This document shows, in pieces, positions 8,199-18,645 of a stretch of 38,845 nucleotides of DNA. Made by a program: the position numbers and the translations under genes. The notes beneath the pieces were generated by a model. That model did no database searches and had not been told where the DNA came from. It saw only the letters and a program-made list of their open reading frames with translations. The stretch spans positions 1 to 38,845 of the forward strand of contig DATICE010000248.1 of NCBI GenBank assembly GCA_035456985.1, written 5' to 3'. The stretch's first letter is position 1. Each line of letters opens with the position of its first letter. This stretch comes from SG8-41 sp035456985. Its GTDB lineage: Bacteria > Pseudomonadota > Gammaproteobacteria > Burkholderiales > SG8-41.

Positions 8199-8795
8199 TC
8201 ACACCTCGCGCCGCTCGAGCACGGCCTGCGCCAGCGTTCCGCTGTCGACGTGCTCGAGCTCGCCGCCGACCGGAAGCCCCCGGGCGATGCGGCTCACGGT
8301 GAGGCCCCGGGCGCGCAGCGCTTCTCCCAGGAAATGCGCGGTCGCCTCGCCCTCCACCGTGAAATTGGTGGCAAGGACGACTTCGCGCACCTCGCCATCG
8401 GTCGCGCGCCGGATCAGGCGGTCGACATGGATTTCCCTGGGGCCGATGCCATCGAGCGGCGAGAGCGCGCCCATCAGCACGAAATACAGCCCCTGGTAGC
8501 ACTGCGCCTGCTCCATCATGAGCAGGTCGCCGGGCGTCTCCACCACGCACAGCAGCGCCCGGTTGCGCCGCGGCGAGCTGCACAACTCGCATACCGTGGC
8601 CTCGGCGTAGCTGTTGCACTGCTCGCACTGGCGGATCTTCGCGAGCGCCTGCGTGAGCGCGGCCGCCAGGCGCGCCGCGCCGGCCTGGTCGCGCTGCATC
8701 AGATGGAATGCCGTGCGCTGCGCCGACTTCGGCCCCATACCGGGCAGGCAGCGAAGAGCGGATATCAGCGCCTCGAGCGATGACGAGGTCTTCAT
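8199..8795 (-). CDS. recR: Recombination mediator RecR
   Basis: RecR acts with RecF and RecO to load RecA on gapped DNA. The 198-residue protein has a helix-hairpin-helix (about 8-30, CLPGMGPKSAQR), a four-Cys zinc finger (Cys57, Cys60, Cys69, Cys72), a Toprim domain opening with LCVVETPGDLLMME, and the C-terminal GGELEHVDSGTLAQA stretch seen across the family. Its ATG follows the ybaB stop by one base, so it is translationally linked to ybaB. It converges on the FecR-domain gene with a 12-base gap. Confidence 0.96.
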   Translation of the reverse strand: MKTSSSLEALISALRCLPGMGPKSAQRTAFHLMQRDQAGAARLAAALTQALAKIRQCEQCNSYAEATVCELCSSPRRNRALLCVVETPGDLLMMEQAQCYQGLYFVLMGALSPLDGIGPREIHVDRLIRRATDGEVREVVLATNFTVEGEATAHFLGEALRARGLTVSRIARGLPVGGELEHVDSGTLAQAVLERREV

Positions 8796-8796
8796 C

Positions 8797-9120
8797 CTAG
8801 AACGGCAGCTTCATCCCTGGCGGCAACGGCAGGCCCGCGGTCACCCCCGCCATCTTTTCCTGGGTCATCGCCTCGACGCGCCGGGCGGCGTCGTTGACCG
8901 CGGCGGCAACCAGGTCCTCCAGCATTTCCCGGTCGTCCGCGAGCAGGCGGGGGTCGATCACGACGCGCCGCACTTCGTGGCGGCCGGTCATGACGACCTT
9001 CACCATGCCGGATCCCGCCTGGCCCTCGATTTCCATGGCTGCGAGCTCGCCCTGCAGCTTCTTCATGTTGTCCTGCATCTGCTGCGCCTGCCTCATCAGG
9101 TTGCCGATTCCGCCTTTCAT
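8797..9120 (-). CDS. ybaB: YbaB/EbfC nucleoid-associated protein
   Basis: YbaB-family proteins are small DNA-binding homodimers encoded between dnaX and recR in most proteobacteria. The 107-residue protein begins with the typical helix (MRQAQQMQDNMKKLQGELA) and contains the strand-turn segment GSGMVKVVMTGRHEVRRVVIDP and LEDLVAAAVNDA, all standard for the family. A GGAG ribosome site lies about 7 bases before the ATG. The position between dnaX and recR settles the identification. Confidence 0.95.
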   Translation of the reverse strand: MKGGIGNLMRQAQQMQDNMKKLQGELAAMEIEGQAGSGMVKVVMTGRHEVRRVVIDPRLLADDREMLEDLVAAAVNDAARRVEAMTQEKMAGVTAGLPLPPGMKLPF

Positions 9121-9134
9121 TCCGGGCTCCGTAA

Positions 9135-10700
9135 TTACTGTTTACCGTCTGACGATTGTGGTGCCGGCTTGATCGTGGATTCGATCACACGCGCGTCGAA
9201 CCCTTCCACAAGCTCGCGCACGAAGGGGTCGCGCTCGATTCCGGCAATGGCTTGCTCCTGGCGCTGCTGGCGGTGCCTGTCGGCAATGGCGGCGGGCGCA
9301 CCACCGGCATCCGGCACGACCTGGATCGCGACCCTCAGGGGGGCGCCAACGTGCTGCTGGAGCGCCGCCTTCAGCCGCTGCTGGAAGGGCCCGTCGAGCA
9401 GATGCTGGTGGGCTTGCGCGATCCGCAGTTCGACGCGCCCCGCGTCGCGGTTAACCAGCTCGCAATGCTGCGCAAGCACGCGTGCCATGCCGGTCAGTCC
9501 GAGCTGCTCGACTGTTTGCTGCCAGTCCCCGTCATCGCGGTTTTTTTTTGGGCCGGCGGCCGGTGCCGGCACGCCCGACGCGCGCGCCGCGCTGGAACCC
9601 TCCACCGCGGTCCCCTGCCCGGCGGGAGCGAACGCCAGCATCCTCAGCAGCGTCATGGTGAAGCCGGCCTGCTCGTCCGGCGCGAGGCCGATGTCGCCCC
9701 GTCCCTGGATCGCGATCTGGTAATGAAGCTGGAGGTCGTCCGCGGGAAAGCAACCGGCCAGCTCGTTCAACGTGTCGCGATCCGGATCATCCGCGCCGAT
9801 CGTCTCCGGCACCGCCTGCGCAAGCGACAACCGGTGCAGCAACGACGCGAGGTCCTGCAGCGCCGCATCGAAGGACAGGCTGCGCTCTGCCATGCGCTCC
9901 GCTTCCGCCACCAGGGTGGCGCCATCGCGCGCCGCCAGCGCCCTCAGGATCGAATAGAGGTGGTCCTGTCCGATCACACCGAGCATGGCTCGCACCGAGT
10001 CCTGCGCCACGGCTCCCCCGCCATGCGCGATCGCCTGATCGAGCAGTGAGAGGGCGTCGCGCAAGCTGCCCTGGGCGGAACGCGCGATCAACGGCAACGC
10101 TGCGGGCTCGCAGCGGATACCTTCCGCTTCCAGGATATGCTGCAGTCGGCTCGCGATCTGCTGCTGCGGGATCCGCTTCAGGCTGAACTGCAGACAGCGC
10201 GACAGCACGGTCACTGGCACTCGCTGGGGCTCGGTGGTGGCGAGGATGAACTTGACGTGCTGCGGCGGCTCCTCCAGCGTCTTCAGCATGGCGTTGAAGG
10301 CGCTGCGCGAGAGCATGTGCACTTCATCGATGATGTAGACCTTGTAGCGGCCCGCGGTCGGCGCGTAGAGCGCGTTCTCCAGGAGCTCGCGCATGTTGTC
10401 CACCTGGGTGTTGGAGGCGGCATCGAGCTCGAGCAGGTCGACGAAGCGGCCGCCGTCGATCTCCGTGCATGCAGTGCAGCGGCCGCACGGAGTCGGGGTC
10501 ACCCCGGTTTCGCAATTGAGCGCCTTGGCGATGATGCGCGCGAGCGTGGTCTTGCCCACGCCGCGCGTGCCCGTGAAGAGATAGGCGTGGTGAAGCCGCT
10601 GCTGCGCGAGCGCGTTCTCGAGCGCCCGCACCACGTGCTCCTGGCCCACCAGCTCGGCAAACGTCCGGGGGCGCCACTTGCGGGCGAGAACCTGGGTCAT
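9135..10700 (-). CDS. dnaX: DNA polymerase III subunits tau/gamma
   Basis: DnaX is the ATPase of the clamp loader; full-length tau also links the core polymerases and DnaB. The 521-residue product has Walker A GTRGVGKTT (44-52), a zinc module (Cys63, Cys72, Cys75, Cys78), Walker B with the DEVHML box, the LKTLEEPP sensor region, and a C-terminal tau domain that is short compared with E. coli. An A9 run at codons 384-387 (plus-strand T run 9541-9549) puts A-AAA-AAA in frame; a -1 slip adds Lys-Pro-Arg and then a stop, giving a gamma form of about 389 residues. The start codon lies only 11 bases after the 3' end of the 4.5S RNA and has no clear Shine-Dalgarno. Confidence 0.96.
   Translation of the reverse strand: MTQVLARKWRPRTFAELVGQEHVVRALENALAQQRLHHAYLFTGTRGVGKTTLARIIAKALNCETGVTPTPCGRCTACTEIDGGRFVDLLELDAASNTQVDNMRELLENALYAPTAGRYKVYIIDEVHMLSRSAFNAMLKTLEEPPQHVKFILATTEPQRVPVTVLSRCLQFSLKRIPQQQIASRLQHILEAEGIRCEPAALPLIARSAQGSLRDALSLLDQAIAHGGGAVAQDSVRAMLGVIGQDHLYSILRALAARDGATLVAEAERMAERSLSFDAALQDLASLLHRLSLAQAVPETIGADDPDRDTLNELAGCFPADDLQLHYQIAIQGRGDIGLAPDEQAGFTMTLLRMLAFAPAGQGTAVEGSSAARASGVPAPAAGPKKNRDDGDWQQTVEQLGLTGMARVLAQHCELVNRDAGRVELRIAQAHQHLLDGPFQQRLKAALQQHVGAPLRVAIQVVPDAGGAPAAIADRHRQQRQEQAIAGIERDPFVRELVEGFDARVIESTIKPAPQSSDGKQ
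9532..9549 (-). other. Predicted dnaX -1 frameshift/slippage site and gamma stop codon
   Basis: On the minus strand nine A residues (9549 down to 9541) are phased A-AAA-AAA-AAC in the tau frame. The -1 frame reads Lys-Pro-Arg and then TGA ending at 9532. This is the layout of programmed dnaX shifting known from E. coli (ribosomal) and Thermus (also transcriptional slippage). No downstream pseudoknot or hairpin was established by eye. Confidence 0.65.
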
Positions 10701-10711
10701 CTAAATAGGGA

Positions 10712-10807
10712 GGCGAGCCTTACCCCCGGCACTTGCAAAGAATAGCTGTGGCTGCTTCCTTCCGGACCTGACCAGGTTCACTACCATGCAATGCGGGGAG
10801 GCCCGCC
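10712..10807 (-). ncRNA. ffs: 4.5S signal recognition particle RNA
   Basis: The small bacterial SRP RNA binds Ffh and targets membrane proteins to FtsY. The minus strand holds the near-invariant apical core CAGGTCCGGAAGGAAGCAGC with the GGAA tetraloop. The ends pair as a hairpin: 5' GGCGGGCCT (from 10807) with 3' AGGCTCGCC (to 10712). The length of about 96 nt is slightly shorter than the 114-nt E. coli RNA. Exact ends are set from the pairing and could differ by a few bases. It lies directly upstream of dnaX, a common arrangement. Confidence 0.93.
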
Positions 10808-10824
10808 GTAAGCAAATCGTAAGT

Positions 10825-10833
10825 ATTATCGCA
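10825..10833 (-). promoter_or_regulatory. Extended -10 promoter for ffs
   Basis: On the minus strand TGCGATAAT matches the extended -10 form TGnTAnnnT. Transcription would begin around 10818, giving a short 5' leader that is removed from 4.5S RNA, as known in E. coli. No convincing -35 box is visible. Confidence 0.4.
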
Positions 10834-10885
10834 TGACGGCCGTTGCGTGCGCCCCCGCGACCCCTGCGCCTTTACAAGCGCGCCG

Positions 10886-10903
10886 TAAAATGATTCCATT
10901 TTA
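10886..10903. promoter_or_regulatory. Inverted repeat upstream of acs
   Basis: A perfect TAAAAT-(6)-ATTTTA inverted repeat lies 87 bases before the acs start, just after a TTTACA that could be a -35 box. It may be a regulator site or part of the promoter. No known regulator consensus is claimed. Confidence 0.3.
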
Positions 10904-10990
10904 GTCGATTCCGGTGTCCACTGGTTTTGTGGCGCCCGCTGTCGGGGCGTCCGCCGCATCGCAGGTCGCGCTTTTCAAAGGGGGATCGCA

Positions 10991-13051
10991 ATGGCAAGCA
11001 AGAAACAACCGCTCCGCCGGGCCCAGCCGCAGCAGGGCGCCGACGTTTCCGAGGCGCAGATCGCGGTGCATTGGCGCGAGGAGGGCTATTTCCCGCCGCC
11101 GGCGAGCTTCGTTGCCCAGGCCAACCTGGCCGACGCCGGCATCTTCAAGCGCTTCTCGCTCGACAAGTTCCCCGAGTGCTACAAGGAATTTGCGGACCTG
11201 CTCGACTGGTATAAACGCTGGAAGAAGACCCTCGACACCAGCACCCCCCCCTTCTGGCGGTGGTTTGTCGGCGGCGAGATCAATGCCTGCTACAACTGCG
11301 TGGACCGGCACCTCGCCAAGCACAAGAACAAGACAGCGATTCATTTCGTGCCGGAGCCGGAGAACGAGGCGACCGAGCACGTCACCTACCAGGAACTCTA
11401 CGTCCGCGTCAACGAGTTCGCAGCCCTGCTGCGTGACTTCTGCGGTCTCAAGTCGGGCGACCGGGTAACTCTGCACATGCCGATGGTAGCGGAGCTCCCG
11501 ATTACCATGCTCGCGTGCGCGCGGCTCGGTGTCATTCACTCCCAGGTATTCAGCGGCTTCAGCGGCAAGGCCTGCGCAGACCGCGTCTCGGATTCCGAGA
11601 GCCACGTGCTGATCACGATGGACGGCTACTACCGGGCGGGCACGCTCCTCGACCACAAGGAAAAAGCAGACATCGCGGTCGCCGAAGCCGCCAAGGACGG
11701 GCACAAGGTGGACAAGGTGCTCGTCTGGCAGCGCTACCCCGGCAAGTACTCGAGCCCGACTCCCCTCGTGCAGGGACGCGACTTCGTCGTCAACGAACTC
11801 CTCAAGCAGTTCCGCGGCAAGCGAGTGGAACCGGCGCGCCTGCCGGCCGAGGCGCCGCTTTTCCTCATGTACACGAGCGGCACCACCGGCCGACCCAAGG
11901 GCGTGCAGCATTCTACCGGCGGCTACCTCGCCTATGCCGCGTGGACCTCGAAGTACGTGCAGGACATCCACCCGGAGGATGTCTACTGGTGCATGGCGGA
12001 CATCGGCTGGATCACCGGCCATTCCTACATCGTCTACGGCCCACTGGCGCTCGCCGCCTCCTCAGTCGTTTTCGAGGGCGTGCCGACCCATCCCGACGCG
12101 GGACGGCCCTGGCGCATCGCGAAGGACCTGGACGTCAACATCTTCCATACCTCACCCACGGCGATCCGCGCGCTGCGGCGCGCCGGGCCGGATGAGCCGG
12201 CGAAGTACGACTACCATTTCAAGCACATGACCACGGTGGGGGAGCCGATCGAGCCCGAGGTCTGGCGGTGGTACCACAAGGTCGTCGGCAAGGGCGAGGC
12301 GGTAATCGTTGACACCTGGTGGCAGACCGAGACCGGAGGTTTCCTGTGCAGCACGATGCCGGGCATCCACAAGATGAAGCCCGGCAGCGCGGGGCCGGGA
12401 ATCCCCGGCATACACCCGGTGATCTACGACGACGAGGGCGACGAACTGCCTGCCGGATCGAACCGGGCGGGCAACATTTGCATCCGCAATCCCTGGCCCG
12501 GCATCATGCAGACCATCTGGAAGGATCCGGACCGCTTCGTCAAGCAGTATTACTCCCGCTACTGCAAGAACCCCAAGAGCAAGGACTGGCGCGACTGGCC
12601 CTACATGGCGGGCGACGGCGCGGTGGAAGCCAAGGACGGCTACTACCGCATCCTCGGCCGCATCGACGACGTGATCAACGTCGCGGGACACCGGCTGGGC
12701 ACCAAGGAAATTGAATCTGCAGCGCTGACAGTCGCCGAAGTGGCGGAGGCGGCGGTCGTGCCGGTCGCCGATCAGATCAAGGGCAAGGTTCCCGACCTCT
12801 ACGTTTCCCTGAAGCCGGGCCTGCAGGCATCCAAGGAGCTCGCGGACCGGATCTCGGGCGCGGTCGTGTCGGAGATTGGACCGATCGCACGGCCGCGCCA
12901 CGTGGTAATCGTTCCCGACATGCCCAAGACGCGGTCGGGCAAGATCATGCGGCGGGTGCTCGCGGCAATCTCGAACCGCCAGGATCCGGGCGACGTTTCG
13001 ACGCTTGCCAATCCCGAGGTTGTCGACAAGATCAAGGACCTCGGCAAGTAG
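10991..13051 (+). CDS. acs: Acetyl-CoA synthetase, AMP-forming (acetate or propionate type)
   Basis: This adenylate-forming enzyme activates acetate (or a similar short acid) to its CoA thioester via an acyl-AMP. The 686-residue protein has the ACAS N-terminal region (about 75-135), the AMP-binding P-loop YTSGTTGRPKG (294-304), the WWQTETGG motif that lines the acyl pocket in acetate-specific enzymes, and the hinge/C-terminal segment ending in PKTRSGKIMRR with the conserved Lys651, the site acetylated in homologues. An AAGGGGGA ribosome site precedes the ATG. It leads a block of sensing and symport genes suited to growth on short carboxylic acids. Propionate use cannot be excluded from sequence. 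Confidence 0.88.
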   Translation: MASKKQPLRRAQPQQGADVSEAQIAVHWREEGYFPPPASFVAQANLADAGIFKRFSLDKFPECYKEFADLLDWYKRWKKTLDTSTPPFWRWFVGGEINACYNCVDRHLAKHKNKTAIHFVPEPENEATEHVTYQELYVRVNEFAALLRDFCGLKSGDRVTLHMPMVAELPITMLACARLGVIHSQVFSGFSGKACADRVSDSESHVLITMDGYYRAGTLLDHKEKADIAVAEAAKDGHKVDKVLVWQRYPGKYSSPTPLVQGRDFVVNELLKQFRGKRVEPARLPAEAPLFLMYTSGTTGRPKGVQHSTGGYLAYAAWTSKYVQDIHPEDVYWCMADIGWITGHSYIVYGPLALAASSVVFEGVPTHPDAGRPWRIAKDLDVNIFHTSPTAIRALRRAGPDEPAKYDYHFKHMTTVGEPIEPEVWRWYHKVVGKGEAVIVDTWWQTETGGFLCSTMPGIHKMKPGSAGPGIPGIHPVIYDDEGDELPAGSNRAGNICIRNPWPGIMQTIWKDPDRFVKQYYSRYCKNPKSKDWRDWPYMAGDGAVEAKDGYYRILGRIDDVINVAGHRLGTKEIESAALTVAEVAEAAVVPVADQIKGKVPDLYVSLKPGLQASKELADRISGAVVSEIGPIARPRHVVIVPDMPKTRSGKIMRRVLAAISNRQDPGDVSTLANPEVVDKIKDLGK

Positions 13052-13058
13052 CTCCGGT

Positions 13059-13080
13059 CCGACTGCGACCAGTCGGTTTT
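13059..13080 (+). terminator. Intrinsic terminator after acs
   Basis: CCGACTG and CAGTCGG pair around a CGAC loop and are followed by four T residues. An outer GCTCC/GGAGC pair (13051-13086) can extend the stem. It separates acs from the symporter-kinase unit. Confidence 0.65.
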
Positions 13081-13125
13081 GGAGCCGACATCGAGTAAGA
13101 TGGTGCCTCACCGCGCGGGGCACGC

Positions 13126-13326
13126 ATGATCCGACCAAGCATCAAGGGACAACGCCTCGTGGCGCTGTTCCTGCTGGGCTTCCTGCTGCTTAACTACCCC
13201 CTGCTCAACCTGTTCGCCGGGCCGGTCCGGATATTCGGCATCCCGATCCTTTACGCCTACGTATTCGCGGTGTGGGCGCTGCTGATCGGTCTCATGGCCC
13301 TCGTCGTCGAAAAAGGCGAGGACTAG
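13126..13326 (+). CDS. Small two-helix membrane protein preceding the symporter-kinase
   Basis: This 66-residue protein has two hydrophobic segments (about 10-29 and 39-60) around a short loop with GPVRIFGIPILYAY. Small membrane proteins of this kind accompany sodium/solute symporters (DUF3311/DUF4212-like companions), and a small gene also precedes cbrA in pseudomonads. It ends 30 bases before the symporter-kinase and is probably co-translated with it. A role as an accessory subunit or stabiliser is inferred only from size, topology and position. Confidence 0.7.
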   Translation: MIRPSIKGQRLVALFLLGFLLLNYPLLNLFAGPVRIFGIPILYAYVFAVWALLIGLMALVVEKGED

Positions 13327-13356
13327 CACCCGCCCGACAGGCCCCTCGCGCCGGCC

Positions 13357-16116
<2,760 letters not shown>

Positions 16117-16130
16117 GGGGAACGGAACGC

Positions 16131-16499
16131 ATGGCTAAACGGGTGCTGATCGCGGAAGACGAGCCGAACATCGTGACCTCGCTCGAGTTCCTGATGGGCC
16201 AGATCGGCTGCGATTACCAGACTGCCGTCAACGGCGAGGAGGCACTGCGGGCGGCTGCCGATTTCCGCCCGGACCTGATGCTGCTCGACGTCATGCTGCC
16301 GCTCAAGAGCGGTTTCGAGGTCTGCCAGACGTTGCGCGGAAACGAGGCGTTGCGAAAGATCAAGATCATCATGCTGACCGCCAAGGGCCGCGAGACCGAA
16401 GTCGCGAAGGGACTTGCGCTCGGCGCCGACGCCTACATCACCAAGCCCTTTGCCACGCGCGAGCTGCTCGATACGGTGAAGCGCCTGCTCGGCGAGTGA
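16131..16499 (+). CDS. Single-domain response regulator
   Basis: The 122-residue protein consists of one receiver domain: acidic pocket EDE near the N-terminus, phospho-acceptor Asp53 in MLLDVMLP, the Thr switch in IIMLTAKG and the Lys in ITKPF. There is no output domain, so it must pass phosphate on or act by protein contact. It starts 14 bases after the symporter-kinase and is probably its direct partner. The following sensor-like exonuclease begins 7 bases after its stop, making a tight unit. Confidence 0.9.
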   Translation: MAKRVLIAEDEPNIVTSLEFLMGQIGCDYQTAVNGEEALRAAADFRPDLMLLDVMLPLKSGFEVCQTLRGNEALRKIKIIMLTAKGRETEVAKGLALGADAYITKPFATRELLDTVKRLLGE

Positions 16500-16506
16500 C
16501 CCGGTT

Positions 16507-18645
16507 ATGATCGCGGTGCCACGGGCCCGGTTCGTCGCGGTCTGGTTCGCGTGCTTTGCGCTGCTCGCGGCCGCCGCGGCCGGCGCACTATTCCTCGTGC
16601 ACGCAGCGCTCGCTCCGGACCAGAAGCGAGCATTCGCCCGCATGCTGGAAGCGGGCGGGAATGATCTCTTCGTGCTGGGCGTGATCCTCCTCGTGGTGAG
16701 CGGTTTTGTGGCGGCCGGACTCGTGCGCGTGTTCCTCGTGCCGGTGGGCCGGCTCGCCGAGTCCACCCGCCTCATCGCCGCCGGCAACCCCGCGTACCGC
16801 GCCGCATTCGAGGGGCCCGCCGAAGTCCGCGCGCTCGCCCTCGCAGTAAACGCGCTGGCCGACCGGCACGAGATATCGGCGAACAACGTGCAGGAACAGA
16901 TCCGCCAGGCGCGCGCCGATCTCGATGACGAGAAAAGCCGTCTCGCCGCGCTGATGTCCGAGCTGGCGAGCGGGGTAGTCGTGTGCACAGTCGAGGGACG
17001 CATACTGCTCTACAACGAGCACGCCCGGCAGATCTTCTCCGGCACCGACGTGCCCGGATTCATCGGGCTCGGGCGATCACTGTTCTCGCTTCTCGACCGG
17101 CACCTCGTCGTGCACGCGCTGGATCAATTGCGCCACCGCGTCGCCGACGGTGAGCTGCGACCGGTATCGGTTTTCCTTGCGTCCCCGGGCCCGGAGCTTC
17201 TCCTGCGCGTGCGTATGGCGCCGGTGATGGGAGCCACGGGCGGACCGGGCGAGCCGAGCGGTTTCCTGCTGTTGATGGATGACGTCGGCGGCGAGGTGGC
17301 GTTGTTCGAACAGCGCGACCTCCTGCTCGAGCAACTGATCCAGAGCGCCCGGGCTGCACTCGGCAGCATCCGCGCCGCGGCGGAGAATCTCGAGAGCTTC
17401 CCGCAGATGGGTCCGGAGCGGCAGGCCCAGTTCGCCGCGATCATCAGCGCGGAGGCGCACCGGCTCACCGCGCACCTCGAACGCGCGACGCGTGGACACT
17501 CCGACCTGGTGCGAAGCCTGTGGTCCCCCGAGCATATGCGGGCAGCGGACCTCGTGGCAGTCGCCCGCCGCCGCATCCAGGAGCATTTGGGACTTGCAAC
17601 TGCGACGGGCGAAATCGATGAGTCGCTGTGGGTAAGCGCCGACAGCTACGCGATGGTGCAGGCACTCTCCTACGTGGTGCGCCGGGTCCGGGACGAGCTC
17701 GACGGAAGCGACGTGTATTTTCACGCTACCCAAAGCGGCCGTTACGCGCGCATCGACGTGCAGTGGATGCGAGGCCGCTCGCCGGGGGCAGGCACGACGG
17801 ATTGGGAAACGGATCCGCTTACCACCGGCGGTGAGGCAAGCCCGCTCACGCTTCGCGAGGTGCTCGGACGCCACCGCGCCGAGGCGTGGTGCGAGGACGG
17901 CGCCGGAGGTGCCGGGGGCCGGTTCCGCATGTTGCTGCCGCTGATGGAACCGGTACGCGCGTTTCACGCTCCGTTGCAGCCGAGTCGGCCCGAATATTAC
18001 GACTTCGACCTCTTCAGCCAGCCCGGTTCCGAACGCGAACTGGACGATCGCAAGTTGACCGAGCTCGCCTATACCGCCTTCGACACCGAAACGACCGGGC
18101 TCGAGCCCGGATCCGGCGACGAGATCATCTCGATCGGGGCGGTGCGCCTGCTGAACGGACGGGTGCTCGCCGCGGAAACGTTCGACCGGCTGGTGGACCC
18201 GCGGCGCCCGCTCAACGCCGCTTCCGCGAAAATTCACGGGATCAGCGCCGAAATGCTGGCGGGCCAGCCTACGATCGACAAAGTACTGCCCGCGTTCCAC
18301 CAGTTCTGCGAGGACACGGTACTCGTCGGCCACAACGCCGCCTTCGATATGCGCTTCCTGCAGCTGAAGGAAGCAGCAACCGGGCTGCATTTCACCCAGC
18401 CGGTGCTCGACACACTGCTGCTTTCCGCAGTGCTGCATCGCGACCTCGGCGAACACCAGCTGGAAACCATCGCCGCACGCCTTGGCGTCAGCGTGACGGG
18501 CCGCCACACCGCGCTGGGGGACGCCATGCTCACCGGCGAGATCTTCCTGCGCATGATACCGTTGCTCGCCGAGCGCGGCATCGTCACCCTGCGCCAGGCG
18601 CGCGAGGCATCGCAACGGACCTTCCATGCCCGAATCCGCTATTGA
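16507..18645 (+). CDS. Membrane sensor-like protein fused to a DnaQ-family 3'-5' exonuclease
   Basis: The 712-residue protein has two transmembrane segments (about 9-31 and 53-73) with only a short loop between, a HAMP-like linker (about 74-125), a PAS-like domain (about 140-255), a region laid out like a histidine kinase but lacking the phospho-His and clear ATP-binding boxes (about 275-460), and a C-terminal exonuclease. The latter has all five DEDDh residues: Asp526 and Glu528 (FDTETTGLEP), Asp614 (GHNAAFDMRFL), His667 and Asp672 (HTALGDA). It should therefore be an active nuclease attached to a membrane signalling scaffold. It overlaps the next gene by 20 bases and follows the receiver gene by 7. 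Its role is unknown; it is too large and too diverged to be the polymerase III epsilon subunit. Confidence 0.85.
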   Translation: MIAVPRARFVAVWFACFALLAAAAAGALFLVHAALAPDQKRAFARMLEAGGNDLFVLGVILLVVSGFVAAGLVRVFLVPVGRLAESTRLIAAGNPAYRAAFEGPAEVRALALAVNALADRHEISANNVQEQIRQARADLDDEKSRLAALMSELASGVVVCTVEGRILLYNEHARQIFSGTDVPGFIGLGRSLFSLLDRHLVVHALDQLRHRVADGELRPVSVFLASPGPELLLRVRMAPVMGATGGPGEPSGFLLLMDDVGGEVALFEQRDLLLEQLIQSARAALGSIRAAAENLESFPQMGPERQAQFAAIISAEAHRLTAHLERATRGHSDLVRSLWSPEHMRAADLVAVARRRIQEHLGLATATGEIDESLWVSADSYAMVQALSYVVRRVRDELDGSDVYFHATQSGRYARIDVQWMRGRSPGAGTTDWETDPLTTGGEASPLTLREVLGRHRAEAWCEDGAGGAGGRFRMLLPLMEPVRAFHAPLQPSRPEYYDFDLFSQPGSERELDDRKLTELAYTAFDTETTGLEPGSGDEIISIGAVRLLNGRVLAAETFDRLVDPRRPLNAASAKIHGISAEMLAGQPTIDKVLPAFHQFCEDTVLVGHNAAFDMRFLQLKEAATGLHFTQPVLDTLLLSAVLHRDLGEHQLETIAARLGVSVTGRHTALGDAMLTGEIFLRMIPLLAERGIVTLRQAREASQRTFHARIRY

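Noticed and set aside
16507..18645. Calling this gene the polymerase III epsilon subunit (dnaQ)
   Set aside because: The replicative subunit is about 240 residues and soluble; this protein has 500 extra residues with membrane and sensor parts.
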